Both the position numbers and the translations under genes were made by a program. Below the pieces are notes generated by a model. That model did no database searches, was not told where the DNA came from, and saw only the letters and a list, made by a program, of their open reading frames with translations. From the NCBI GenBank assembly GCA_900319035.1, contig ONMU01000005.1, forward strand, positions 1 to 64,000: 64,000 bases of DNA, in the 5' to 3' direction. This DNA is from an uncultured Bacteroidales bacterium. GTDB lineage: Bacteria > Bacteroidota > Bacteroidia > Bacteroidales > Paludibacteraceae. Of the stretch, positions 31,384 to 40,986 are shown piece after piece (the stretch's first letter is position 1; each line of letters starts with the position of its first letter).

Positions 31384-33822
31384 ATGAAAATGAACCGTAT
31401 CATACAAATATGTCTATTGTCCATTGTCCTATGTCCATGGTCTTTGCAGGCTTTGGAAGTGAGCCACACAGCGATGGACGGTAGTGACAGCGTACCTGCG
31501 GAGTATTTCCGCAAGTGGTATCACCGAACCGACCTCATCTATTATCTGGAGGCGCTCAATGATCATGTGATCGTGGAGAACACGACTATCGGTCAATGGT
31601 GGCATCCTGATCGTCTGAACCTCGCGGTGGCAGGTCTGCCGTGTACGACTACCGGCTATATGATTGACGGTATGCGTGTAGATGACCGTTTTGATCCGGG
31701 TAACACGTTCTTTGTGCCGAACATGCAGCAGTACAACCTGTTGATCAATACCCATACCGGTCTGTTGGAGTTTACGTACGACACCTTAGCGCGTGATTAT
31801 GTCCGTGCGCAGTACAACGTGGGGCAAGTGGGCAACGGCGAACCTGCGCCCGGTACAGCTGCTATCGTGAATATCACCCATCGTACGGCGCAGCAGAGTG
31901 CGGAGTTTTTCAAACATGTATCCGCCCGTCGTCACCTGCGTGGAGCAGGGAATATCGATGCAGCTTATACCTTCCGTGACAAAGAAGGCAACCCCTATCG
32001 TCAGCATCTCTATGCCGAATACGGTCAGCGGCTTATCACCCGTGAGAACCAGCAGGGATTGATTGACGATGATCCCTATTATACAGCGGGCTACTACAAA
32101 GTGCAGGCAGATGGTCTACTGCCCATGAAACCGAACCGCTTCTTCAACCGGCTTGGTTACCGCCTCAATTTCTCCGGTAAGGAAGACGGCGGTAGTGAGT
32201 ACCTCTATAACTACAACGAGGTGTTTGACCATAAGAACTACACCGCGCAGCTCTATGTCCAACGGCAATATCTGACCACCGGTTTGACTTGGTCTACGAA
32301 TACGATTCACCATTCCGACCAAGAGTTCAGCCGCAATATACTCGATATAGACGGTGAGAGTTTCTCTCCTTGGGTAGCGGACGGAAAGACGCACGAGTTG
32401 AGTTGGGCGGTGAACTACGAGCAACCGGTGTTGTCTTGGCTTTCCGTACATGTGAAATCACTTAACTCGGTGGTGTTCTTCCGTCCTGAGAAAACCCATT
32501 TCCACAACGATATCTATTTTCAGTCTCCGATAGCTACCGTGGACACAGCGCTCTACCGCTACGAATGGACGAGCCGCGCGTTCACCGGCGGACTGTTGGA
32601 GAACACCTTCGGTCTCAATGCCGATTATACGATCTGCCGTCAGTTGGATATGCATGCCCATCTGGATTTCACGCTGGACGGTATGTTGTTAGGCGGCGGT
32701 AAAAGCAAGGTATCGCCTAACTGGCAGGCAGGTATCAGTTTTGACCTGCATCCCTGCAAGTGGTTTGAGATGGGACTGAGTATTGCCCATGAGCGGCTAC
32801 CGTATAACATGGATTATCTGCGTTATTTCTCGGATGATTACATGAATGCCGATATCTATTTAGCGAACAGCAACACGCTCTTTGCTACCACCGGCGGTAA
32901 GTATCATCATTACAAGAAGAACCTGCAGCAGACCTCCTATCTCGAACTGCATCTTCCGATTCGTTTTGTCTTCCGCGACAAGCAAGGAGGCAAGCATGAG
33001 ATTGTCCTGCAAAACGCGTACCGTAAGTTCTTCAATGTGTGGCATACCTATTACGAAGGAGGAGAAGCGGCAAATGGTTATTGGCAGGACTTCAACGGTT
33101 ATCCGGTCTATATGACGAACCTTGGCGAGAAGCAGTACGAGGTGGGTACGACACCCGGGTTTGGCGGAAATATTCTCATGAACAGCCCGTATTATTTCTC
33201 GCAGTTGTCGCGTTATACCTATACGGGTAAGAAAGTGACGGTCGGACTCAGTTGGCAGTCAATGCAGGCTGCGGGATATACCGGTCTGGGTAACGGCGCC
33301 AACAGCAACACGATGGGTGTGCTCTCTGAGACGACTGCGAATCCGAATACCCTTCGTGCGGTCTGCAATCCCGAAGGACCTCACCAAGGCGTGGGACGAA
33401 TGGATCTGGACAAAGGATTTGTGGCACGGCTCTATTTAGGGTATAACATCTGCAAATGGGTGCAAGCCGGTCTGACGCTCAAGTGGACAGACGGTAAGCC
33501 GGTCAACTCCTATCGTTATTACTATGACGCGGCATCCAAACAGATGGCGTTGGTTCCGTGGACTTCGCGAGGCACGAATCCGACAGACGGGCATTTCGGT
33601 CGTCGGCACGGGGCGATCTATAATGTGGATCTGCATGTGCAGGGTAACTGGACCGTGAAGGGCGTGCCGATGCACCTCAATGTGGAGTGCTTTAACCTCT
33701 GGGATTTCTGTCATGACTTGGCAGAGCTCTCCTTCGAACAAAATACCCCTCAAGCCGTTCGGTCGTCTATTATCATGACCGTGCCGACGGGATTGTTAAT
33801 CACTTATGGCGTAGATTTATAA
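31384..33822 (+). CDS. TonB-receptor-like outer membrane protein
   Basis: An 812-aa outer membrane protein with signal peptide (ending PWSLQA). The first 150 residues hold a plug-like part (GYMIDGMRVDDRFDPGN). The remaining 650 residues are rich in aromatic alternating strands typical of a 22-strand barrel and end in MTVPTGLLITYGVDL. No TonB box or carboxypeptidase-like domain is clear, so it may be a plug-barrel of an unusual type. The gene lies 2 bp after the barrel-like gene, and its stop overlaps the next start (TAATG). Its position ahead of LTA-synthase-like genes suggests an envelope or glycan-linked role, which is inference. Confidence 0.65.
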   Translation: MKMNRIIQICLLSIVLCPWSLQALEVSHTAMDGSDSVPAEYFRKWYHRTDLIYYLEALNDHVIVENTTIGQWWHPDRLNLAVAGLPCTTTGYMIDGMRVDDRFDPGNTFFVPNMQQYNLLINTHTGLLEFTYDTLARDYVRAQYNVGQVGNGEPAPGTAAIVNITHRTAQQSAEFFKHVSARRHLRGAGNIDAAYTFRDKEGNPYRQHLYAEYGQRLITRENQQGLIDDDPYYTAGYYKVQADGLLPMKPNRFFNRLGYRLNFSGKEDGGSEYLYNYNEVFDHKNYTAQLYVQRQYLTTGLTWSTNTIHHSDQEFSRNILDIDGESFSPWVADGKTHELSWAVNYEQPVLSWLSVHVKSLNSVVFFRPEKTHFHNDIYFQSPIATVDTALYRYEWTSRAFTGGLLENTFGLNADYTICRQLDMHAHLDFTLDGMLLGGGKSKVSPNWQAGISFDLHPCKWFEMGLSIAHERLPYNMDYLRYFSDDYMNADIYLANSNTLFATTGGKYHHYKKNLQQTSYLELHLPIRFVFRDKQGGKHEIVLQNAYRKFFNVWHTYYEGGEAANGYWQDFNGYPVYMTNLGEKQYEVGTTPGFGGNILMNSPYYFSQLSRYTYTGKKVTVGLSWQSMQAAGYTGLGNGANSNTMGVLSETTANPNTLRAVCNPEGPHQGVGRMDLDKGFVARLYLGYNICKWVQAGLTLKWTDGKPVNSYRYYYDAASKQMALVPWTSRGTNPTDGHFGRRHGAIYNVDLHVQGNWTVKGVPMHLNVECFNLWDFCHDLAELSFEQNTPQAVRSSIIMTVPTGLLITYGVDL

Positions 33823-35618
33823 TGAAGGCTTTTATTAAATATTACCTCTTTTGGATCGTTTTCTTCTTAGTCCAGAAACCGCTCTTTATGTTGTTTAACC
33901 TGCCTCTGATGACGGGTGTGACTTGGCAGGAGTGGTTGCTGGTTCCGGTACATTCTTTTCCGCTCGATCTGAGTGTAGCTTCGTATGTGACGGCGGTTTT
34001 CGGACTACTGACTGCGATCTATCCCTTATGGCCTTCGCGTGTCTTGGGACGCATAGCAGATGGTTTTACGGCGCTTATCCTGTTCATCGGATTAGTTGTT
34101 TTTATCGGTGACTGCGGCGTGTTCCCGTCTTGGGGTTTTCACTTGGATAAGTCGGTGCTCTTCTATCTCAGTTCACCCAAAGAGGTCTTGGCTTGTGCCG
34201 AATGGTGGGTCTGGTTGCTCGGTTTGGTGGCTTTGGTTATCAGTTGGACGGTCTGCTGGATCGCTTACCGCCGTTGGATGAGAAATTGGGAAGAGGCTCC
34301 GGTGCCTCAGAAATGGTCACAGAGAGGCGCTTATGCCTTCGGTATGTTGCTCCTGACGGGTTTGCTGTTCCTGCCTATTCGTGGCAGTGTGACTACCTCT
34401 ACGATGAATACCGGAAGGGTCTATTTCTCGGATAAACAGATCCTCAACCTCTCTGCTATCAATCCGGTGTTTAACATCGTGGAGTCGCTTAGCGAGAATA
34501 CCTTCGATGCCCGCCGATACACGTATATGTCTGCCGAGGAAGCACAGCGTTTGGTAGCGGATCTGTTGCCTCAAACGCCCTCAGCTGCTTCGCAGCAACT
34601 ATTGAAGACCAAGCGCCCGAATATCATTCTCTTCATCTTGGAGAGTTTCTCGCTCAATGCTTGGGAGGCAATGCCTCGGTTGAGAGGTTTGGCGGAAGAG
34701 GGCGTGTTCTTTTCCCGTATTGCCGCTTCCAGTTTTCGTACCGACCGAGGGGTCGTAGCCGTCATGAGCGGTTTTCCCGGACAGCCCACTTCCTCGTTGA
34801 TGGTACAACCTGCCAAATCGCAACACTTACCGCAGTTGGGCAAAGACCTCTCTGCAGCGGGTTATCGGTTGAAGTTCTGGTATGGTGGAGACGAAGATTT
34901 CACGAATATGCGTTCGTACCTCATTAGTGGTGGTTTCCTCGATCGCGTGAACGATCACTCGTTCCCCGTCAAGGAGCGTTTGTCCAAATGGGGGGTACAT
35001 GATCATCTCCTCTTTGACCGTGCCTGCAAGGAGATAACTTCCCGCACAGACACCACACCGACTTTGGATGTTATCCTGAGTCTCAGTAGTCACGAACCCT
35101 TCGAAGTGCCGGCTCTTCGTCGGTACGAAGATATATACCTCAATTCGATCGCTTATACAGACAGTTGTATCGGAGCTTTCACGGACTCAATACGGACTCA
35201 AGACGCATGGGATCGTACCCTGTTGGTCTTTGTGGCGGATCATGGTTACCCTCATCCGGCAGGAGTGCAGAATCATGAACCGAGGCGGTATGCTATTCCG
35301 ATCGTTTGGGCAGGAGGAGCTATCCAAACGCCTTCTGAGATCCACACCTTGGGTTCGCAGATTGACCTTGTGCCGACGCTTCTCTCGCAGATGGGACTTG
35401 ATCACTCGTCTTATCTCTTTGGCAAGGATATACTCGATACTACCCGTACACCTTTTGCTTTCTATAGTTTCAGCGACGGCTTTGCCTTGCTCACTGAGCA
35501 AGACACAGTGGTTATTGATGCAAAAGCGAACCGACCTGTCATCGGACAAGAAGGCGAAACGGAGCAGCGTGCGCGAGCTTTTGTACAACGAATCATGGAG
35601 GAGATTGAACAATTATGA
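33822..35618 (+). CDS. LTA synthase-family phosphotransferase (sulfatase fold), copy 1
   Basis: A 598-aa inner membrane enzyme with five N-terminal membrane segments (about 1-200) and a periplasmic sulfatase-fold domain. Metal and nucleophile residues are visible: ILFILESFS (Glu ligand), SSFRTDRG (Thr nucleophile) and VFVADHGYPHP (Asp-His). The family transfers phosphoglycerol or phosphoethanolamine from a lipid to a glycan or lipid. True lipoteichoic acid is not expected in a Gram-negative cell, so LPS or surface-glycan decoration is likely. A second copy follows with a 4-bp overlap. Confidence 0.85.
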   Translation: MKAFIKYYLFWIVFFLVQKPLFMLFNLPLMTGVTWQEWLLVPVHSFPLDLSVASYVTAVFGLLTAIYPLWPSRVLGRIADGFTALILFIGLVVFIGDCGVFPSWGFHLDKSVLFYLSSPKEVLACAEWWVWLLGLVALVISWTVCWIAYRRWMRNWEEAPVPQKWSQRGAYAFGMLLLTGLLFLPIRGSVTTSTMNTGRVYFSDKQILNLSAINPVFNIVESLSENTFDARRYTYMSAEEAQRLVADLLPQTPSAASQQLLKTKRPNIILFILESFSLNAWEAMPRLRGLAEEGVFFSRIAASSFRTDRGVVAVMSGFPGQPTSSLMVQPAKSQHLPQLGKDLSAAGYRLKFWYGGDEDFTNMRSYLISGGFLDRVNDHSFPVKERLSKWGVHDHLLFDRACKEITSRTDTTPTLDVILSLSSHEPFEVPALRRYEDIYLNSIAYTDSCIGAFTDSIRTQDAWDRTLLVFVADHGYPHPAGVQNHEPRRYAIPIVWAGGAIQTPSEIHTLGSQIDLVPTLLSQMGLDHSSYLFGKDILDTTRTPFAFYSFSDGFALLTEQDTVVIDAKANRPVIGQEGETEQRARAFVQRIMEEIEQL

Positions 35619-37585
35619 GAAGGAATATACTCACATCTTTTCTGCGTGCAGCAGGCTACGTCATAGCGATTCATCTGCTTTGCCTGCTGGCATTGACACT
35701 GTGCCGGATCGTATTGTTTGTAGCGAACATGCCCGAGGAGGGCGTCAACTGGTCGTTGCTGCCAACAGCGCTGCTCATCGGCGTTAAGTTTGATAATCTC
35801 ATTGCGTGTTATGTCTCCGCCTTGCCTGCGGTGGTGGTACCGGTATATGCCCTTTGTACGATGCATCGTCCCGACTACAGCCGTTGGATGAAAAACCTGA
35901 CCTGCGGCGTAGTGTGGTACTACAGTGTGCTCTATACATTGCTGCTCATGGTTCATGTGGCAAACGCACGGTATTTTCATTTCTTTGAAAACCACCTGAA
36001 TATAGGTGTTACGGCGTGGTTCGGTTTTGTGGGCGACACCGCGGGCTTGATCTTCGGCGATGCTACGAACTGGTGGTTCGTGCTGATAGCCCTTGTGCTT
36101 AGTGTACTATATATATGGGCTTTGGTGGCACTCAACAAGTGTTTTGCTCCCTCTTGGCAGACCGCAGACCCTTCGCCTTGGAAGCAGTACTTCGTTTCGG
36201 GTGTGCTGACCCTGTTGTTATGGGGAGCCGCGTTCTGCGGTATGCGCGGTAGTTTTCAGCGCTATCCGCTACGCGTCAGTTTCGCCTATTTCAGCAACGA
36301 TCCGTTCTATAACAAATTAGGCGTCAATCCCGTTTTCAATATTATCAAGAGTGCCGAGTACGGCAAGGTGCAGATCCCCAAGGAGATAGCGGCTCTCGAC
36401 GAGCAGGAAGCCGTCGCTTACGTGCAGCACGAGCTGTCCATCGTACCTTCCGACACCCTTCGGCCTATCGTGCGTCACGGCTCGGTGCAACGCTCCATAG
36501 AGGGTACGCCTAACGTGGTGTTGATCTTCATGGAGTCCATGACTTCCGAGAACTTGGAACGCAAAGAGAACGGGCAATACCTCACTCCCTATCTGCGTAG
36601 TTTGCGGGATAAGTCGCTCTATTGGGCGAACTGCTATTCCACCGGTATTCATACCAACAACGGCATCGTGGGTGTTCATTACGGTTTTGTGCCTAATTTT
36701 GCCAAACCGATCATGGACGTCAATGCGGATCTGTACACGGGTCTGCCGTATTATCTGTTCAAGAGCGGCTATCAGACCATGTGTTTCATTACCGGTAACC
36801 CGCAGTACGATAACATGAACTCTTTCTGGCGCGATAATCATATATCGGATATCTATTCCCTCTACGACTACGATGCTTCGGCGGTGGTGAATAACTTCGG
36901 TGTGTCGGATAGTTATATGTTCGATTTCGGTCTTCGCAAACTGGAGGAACGTGCGGCGGAAGACAAGCCTTTCTTCGCTTCGTTCCTCACGGTCAGCAAT
37001 CATGGTCCATTCATCGTTCCGGAAGCCTATCGTAACAGAGCGGCGAACCCGCAGGAACAGATCATCGCTTATGCTGACGATGCCTTGCGGCAGTTCATCG
37101 AATCGGCGCAGCAGACAAAATGGGGTCAGAACACCCTCTTCGTCTTAGTGGCGGATCATGGTACGAACCTGCCTTGCCCCTATGAGATGGTGTTGTCCTA
37201 TAATCGTATTCCGGTCTTTATGTTCGGCGCAGGACTTGCACCTCAGACCATCGACCGTCCTGCTTCTCAGATAGATATCTGGCCCACCGTGCTCAGTATA
37301 TTAGGTATCGATTATGACAATAATAGTTTGGGTATCGACCTCCTCAACGAGCAACGCCGGTATGCGTTCTTCGTGAGCGATGACCATCTGGGCGTCTCGG
37401 ACGGAGAGTATTTCTGGTGTTATGGTCTGCACACACAGCGTGAGTGTCTCTACCGCATCGGCAGCGGAGACGATCTGCGTACCCTCGAACCCGAACGGGC
37501 TGCCGACATGCGCGCCTTCGGTATGAACATGCAGCGCGTTAACCTCATGGCAATTGATAAGAAATGGACAGAACCTTGCGAATAG
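35615..37585 (+). CDS. LTA synthase-family phosphotransferase (sulfatase fold), copy 2
   Basis: A 656-aa paralogue of the preceding enzyme with the same plan: N-terminal membrane helices, then a periplasmic phosphotransferase domain. Key segments are VVLIFMESMTSE, STGIHTNNGIVG (Thr nucleophile), FASFLTVSNHGPF and LVADHGTNLP. It overlaps the upstream gene by 4 bp and the glycosyltransferase gene by 22 bp. Two adjacent copies suggest two different acceptor positions or head groups. The two sequences have diverged well outside the motifs, so this is not a recent duplication. Confidence 0.85.
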   Translation: MRRNILTSFLRAAGYVIAIHLLCLLALTLCRIVLFVANMPEEGVNWSLLPTALLIGVKFDNLIACYVSALPAVVVPVYALCTMHRPDYSRWMKNLTCGVVWYYSVLYTLLLMVHVANARYFHFFENHLNIGVTAWFGFVGDTAGLIFGDATNWWFVLIALVLSVLYIWALVALNKCFAPSWQTADPSPWKQYFVSGVLTLLLWGAAFCGMRGSFQRYPLRVSFAYFSNDPFYNKLGVNPVFNIIKSAEYGKVQIPKEIAALDEQEAVAYVQHELSIVPSDTLRPIVRHGSVQRSIEGTPNVVLIFMESMTSENLERKENGQYLTPYLRSLRDKSLYWANCYSTGIHTNNGIVGVHYGFVPNFAKPIMDVNADLYTGLPYYLFKSGYQTMCFITGNPQYDNMNSFWRDNHISDIYSLYDYDASAVVNNFGVSDSYMFDFGLRKLEERAAEDKPFFASFLTVSNHGPFIVPEAYRNRAANPQEQIIAYADDALRQFIESAQQTKWGQNTLFVLVADHGTNLPCPYEMVLSYNRIPVFMFGAGLAPQTIDRPASQIDIWPTVLSILGIDYDNNSLGIDLLNEQRRYAFFVSDDHLGVSDGEYFWCYGLHTQRECLYRIGSGDDLRTLEPERAADMRAFGMNMQRVNLMAIDKKWTEPCE

Positions 37586-38658
37586 CTTTAGATGCCAAAC
37601 GGGCGTACCATAACCATCGTGGTTTGGGTAACTACAGCCGGGATATGATTCGGCTGTTGACTACCTTTGCGCCGGAACATGAGTACCTGCTCTTTGCCAA
37701 ACCCACCGACCGCTACTCTTTCCCGCACACCCTAACGGTAGCTCCGAAAGGGCTGTGGGCATTGCTGCCTTCTCTTTGGCGCAGTTATGGTTGCCTAAAG
37801 GACTTGAACGGTGTGGATATCTACTGGGGTCTCTCGGGCGAACTGCCTTTCGGTATTCATCGTAAACCGCTTAAGAAAGTGGTTACTATCCACGATGCTA
37901 TCTTCCTGCGTTACCCGGAGCTGTACAGTGCTTCTTACCGACGTCTGTTCACCCGCAAGGTGCAGTACGCTTGTGATCATGCCGATCTGATCATTGCTAT
38001 CTCCGAGCAAACCAAACGCGACATCATCGATTTCTTCCATGCCGACGAGCGCAAGATACAGGTGGTCTATCAGGGCTGTAACAACCGTTTCCGCGAACCT
38101 GTCACTTCCGACCAAATGGCACAAGTAAAAGCGCAGTATAACCTGCCTCAACGCTATATCCTGACCGTCGGAGCGATCGAGCCGCGTAAGAACCTCTCCC
38201 GCCTCATTGAGGCAATGAGCCTTGCGCATATCGACCTGCCGCTGGTGGCGATCGGCGGTCAGAGTGCCTATGCGCTCCAGATGGCACAATGGGCGCAGGA
38301 GAAAGGCGTCCACCTGCAGATGATTCACAACCTGCCCTTCGATGCCCTGCCTGCGGTGTACAAGGCAGCGGAGGTGTTCTGCTATCCTTCTATCTTCGAG
38401 GGTTTCGGGATCCCGATCTTGGAAGCCATGTGTATCGGCACACCCGTCCTCACCTCAACCGGTAGTTGTTTTGCGGAGACAGGCGGAGACGCAGCGCTCT
38501 ATGCCGATCCCTATCAACCGGCTGAGATAGGCGAGCAGTTAAAGCACATCCTTTCCGACACGGCGTTGCAGGAGACGATGCGATCCAAGGGCTTTGCGCA
38601 AGCTCAGAAATTCACCGATGAACAAGTAGCGAAAAACCTGATAAATGTATTGATATAA
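37564..38658 (+). CDS. GT4-type glycosyltransferase (glycosyltransferase family 1 domain), copy 1
   Basis: A 364-aa glycosyltransferase of the GT-B fold. The N-terminal DAKRAYHNHRGLGNYSRD holds the acceptor/donor loop; the donor-binding half has YILTVGAIEPRKNLSRLIEA and the EX7E motif in SIFEGFGIPILEAMCIGTPV. It uses a nucleotide sugar with retention. The gene overlaps the phosphotransferase gene by 22 bp. Donor and acceptor are unknown, but the neighbours point to LPS or surface polysaccharide. Confidence 0.9.
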   Translation: MDRTLRIALDAKRAYHNHRGLGNYSRDMIRLLTTFAPEHEYLLFAKPTDRYSFPHTLTVAPKGLWALLPSLWRSYGCLKDLNGVDIYWGLSGELPFGIHRKPLKKVVTIHDAIFLRYPELYSASYRRLFTRKVQYACDHADLIIAISEQTKRDIIDFFHADERKIQVVYQGCNNRFREPVTSDQMAQVKAQYNLPQRYILTVGAIEPRKNLSRLIEAMSLAHIDLPLVAIGGQSAYALQMAQWAQEKGVHLQMIHNLPFDALPAVYKAAEVFCYPSIFEGFGIPILEAMCIGTPVLTSTGSCFAETGGDAALYADPYQPAEIGEQLKHILSDTALQETMRSKGFAQAQKFTDEQVAKNLINVLI

Positions 38659-38665
38659 CTTACAA

Positions 38666-39946
38666 ATGCATACAAAAATAATGAAAAGTATCTTCAGTGG
38701 GATTCAGTGGCGAGAATTGGTAGCGTGGCTGCCGGTACTCGGTCTGCTCATGGTACTTAGTGCCTTGCCCTTCGGCTGGTCAGATTACCAACGTATCGGT
38801 ATATACGTCTTGGGAATCGGATATGTGGCGGATTATAGTTGTAACCAACGCTGGAAACAGTTCTCTTGGTCCCGCGGCAAGTGGATCTATGTGGTCATGT
38901 TGATGATAGTGGCTATGTTCTTCATCCGAGAGTGGTTTGATCCGACTGCGCTAACCGACTATGCCTACTCGCAGTTCCACCTCCATGATTGGTTCCTCTA
39001 TATTGGCATCGCAGGACTGCTGGGCTTCTCCGATAAGTTGCAGCTACGTCATGTGACCTATGTTATGCTCGCCACCTCGGTGGTAATGATGCTGGTGGCA
39101 TTGGGCTATTATTTCTTCACGGACGAGTGGTCCACGATGCCTCCCTTTTATCGTTTTAACAAGCTCCGTGCACTGCATGTGAACTCGCATATGGTGGTAA
39201 ACCTCTATATCAATACCGCCATCATCCTCTGTTTTAGTATCCTTCGTTGCGAATCTCGTTGGCGCAGAGGTGTACTCATTGCGGTAATGTTGTTCCTTTG
39301 GGGCATGATCATGATCTCAGACGGGCGTATAGGTCAGGCTACTTCGCTGCTTATTATGCTGGGATGCACTATACATGCCTTGCCGCGTAAACACTGGTAT
39401 ATCGGCTTCATCGTAAGCGCACTCTTTGCTGTATCCGCTGCTTGGTTCATCTCCCATAACCCGCGTGCTTCCCTCGAAAAGGCTACTAACGACCCTCGTT
39501 TTGCTGTTTATGACTATTCATGGCGAATGATAGAGCAAAAACCGATCGAAGGCTACGGCTTGTCCACACTCAGTGTCCAGTTTGTGGAGGGTGCTTATCA
39601 GGACTCTGTGATGTACAACGGCTTTGTGGTACGTATCATGGAGATGGATGTTTTTGCACAGCTTGGTAAAACGATGAGAACCCACCATGCGCATAATGCC
39701 TTCCTGCATTATTGGTTAGCTTTTGGCATCGCCGGACCGCTTTTGTTATTGGCGCTTTTCGGTACCGCTGCCTCCTTGCCTGTTGACAAACACTATCGGT
39801 TCTATCTCTGGCTCTTCCTGCTGGCGGTTTTCATACAATGTATAACCGAACCGGTCGGGCAACATATCAAACCTCAGTTTATTTCTATCTTGCTTCTGAT
39901 TTGGCAGTGTGCTGCGCTGCCGAATAAGAGCCTTAAATCCGAATGA
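38666..39946 (+). CDS. O-antigen ligase/polymerase-like membrane protein (Wzy_C type)
   Basis: A 426-aa polytopic protein with about ten membrane segments. A large periplasmic loop contains YDYSWRMIEQKPIEGYGLST and THHAHNAFLHYWLAFGIAGP, the pattern of the Wzy_C/O-antigen ligase family, where the conserved His and Arg transfer the glycan. The start could be 38666 or the in-frame ATG at 38681 (MKSIFSG). It stands between two glycosyltransferase genes, overlapping the second by 4 bp, so it most likely ligates or polymerises the product of this locus. Confidence 0.8.
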   Translation: MHTKIMKSIFSGIQWRELVAWLPVLGLLMVLSALPFGWSDYQRIGIYVLGIGYVADYSCNQRWKQFSWSRGKWIYVVMLMIVAMFFIREWFDPTALTDYAYSQFHLHDWFLYIGIAGLLGFSDKLQLRHVTYVMLATSVVMMLVALGYYFFTDEWSTMPPFYRFNKLRALHVNSHMVVNLYINTAIILCFSILRCESRWRRGVLIAVMLFLWGMIMISDGRIGQATSLLIMLGCTIHALPRKHWYIGFIVSALFAVSAAWFISHNPRASLEKATNDPRFAVYDYSWRMIEQKPIEGYGLSTLSVQFVEGAYQDSVMYNGFVVRIMEMDVFAQLGKTMRTHHAHNAFLHYWLAFGIAGPLLLLALFGTAASLPVDKHYRFYLWLFLLAVFIQCITEPVGQHIKPQFISILLLIWQCAALPNKSLKSE

Positions 39947-40986
39947 CTATGCGAATCCTAATTGACCTTTCTATTCTCAAGAATGTCCACTGCGGCTTAG
40001 GGCAGGTGGCGCTTAACTACGGGTATTTCTTTCGGGATCATTATACACCCCTTCCTGACGAGCAGATTTATCTGCTGGTTCCCAAAGCGTTTGTAGGGGC
40101 GTTTGGAAACAAAGTGAACTATATCCCTGCTCGTAAGATTTATCGCTTGTTCCCATGGCTCATTGGAATGCGCTTCGACGTCTGGCACGCTATACACCAG
40201 CTTTCTCGCTATCAACCGTTCGCACGCCATTATGTGCTGACGATACATGATTTCAATTTTATGTATGAGAAGACCGGACCGAAGACGCAGAAATACCTCC
40301 GCATGGTACAAAGCAAGGTCGATAGGGCAGAGCGTATATTGGCGATTTCGCAGTTCGCAAAAGCTGAAACGGAGCGTTTTATGCACTTGGGCGATCGAAA
40401 AGTAGAGGTCATCTATAATGGCATCGAGCGCATTGACCTCAAGCCTGAAGAAGCCCTGTCTCAAGTGCAGCAGCCTTACCTTTTCTCTATCGGGGAAATC
40501 AAGGAAAAGAAGAATTTCCATGTACTCTTGGATATGATGAGCCGCCTTCCGAACCTGCAACTGTACATCGCCGGTAAGAATGATACTCCTTATGCCGACC
40601 GTATTCGTTCGGAGATTGCTTCACGCGGATTAACGAACGTCCATTTGTTAGGGTTGGTGAGCGAAGCGCAGAAGACTTGGCTCTACCGTCATTGCCGGAC
40701 TTTTGTCTTCCCTTCGCTCTTTGAGGGCTTCGGACTGCCGGTGGTGGAGGCGATGCTCTTTGGCAAACCTGTGGTCTGCAGTAATGAGACCAGCCTCACC
40801 GAGATAGGCGGCGACCATGTTACCTTCTTTCCAAAAGGTTACCCTGCTGAAGAATCAGCACAACTCATCGCTGCTTCGGCATTGACTCCCGAGCAGGCAG
40901 AGAGGAACCAAGAATATGCACGCTCTTTCACATGGGAACGGCATATGAACTCGTACCTCGCTATTTATCGTGAGTTAGGCGCTTGA
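39943..40986 (+). CDS. GT4-type glycosyltransferase, copy 2
   Basis: A 347-aa GT-B glycosyltransferase (start 39943 or the adjacent ATG 39949, MRILID). The donor half has LFSIGEIKEKKNFHVLLDM and FPSLFEGFGLPVVEAMLFGK, with the EX7E motif. It is the last plus-strand gene of the locus. Its 3' end overlaps the convergent GT2 gene by 26 bp, so the two operons meet tail to tail with no room for a separate terminator. Confidence 0.9.
   Translation: MTMRILIDLSILKNVHCGLGQVALNYGYFFRDHYTPLPDEQIYLLVPKAFVGAFGNKVNYIPARKIYRLFPWLIGMRFDVWHAIHQLSRYQPFARHYVLTIHDFNFMYEKTGPKTQKYLRMVQSKVDRAERILAISQFAKAETERFMHLGDRKVEVIYNGIERIDLKPEEALSQVQQPYLFSIGEIKEKKNFHVLLDMMSRLPNLQLYIAGKNDTPYADRIRSEIASRGLTNVHLLGLVSEAQKTWLYRHCRTFVFPSLFEGFGLPVVEAMLFGKPVVCSNETSLTEIGGDHVTFFPKGYPAEESAQLIAASALTPEQAERNQEYARSFTWERHMNSYLAIYRELGA

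Noticed and set aside
33822..37585. True lipoteichoic acid synthesis
   Set aside because: The enzymes belong to the LTA synthase superfamily, but the locus has LPS genes (lptB, Kdo kinase, GT9) and outer membrane proteins, so the cell is Gram-negative; phospho-group transfer to glycan or lipid is more likely.
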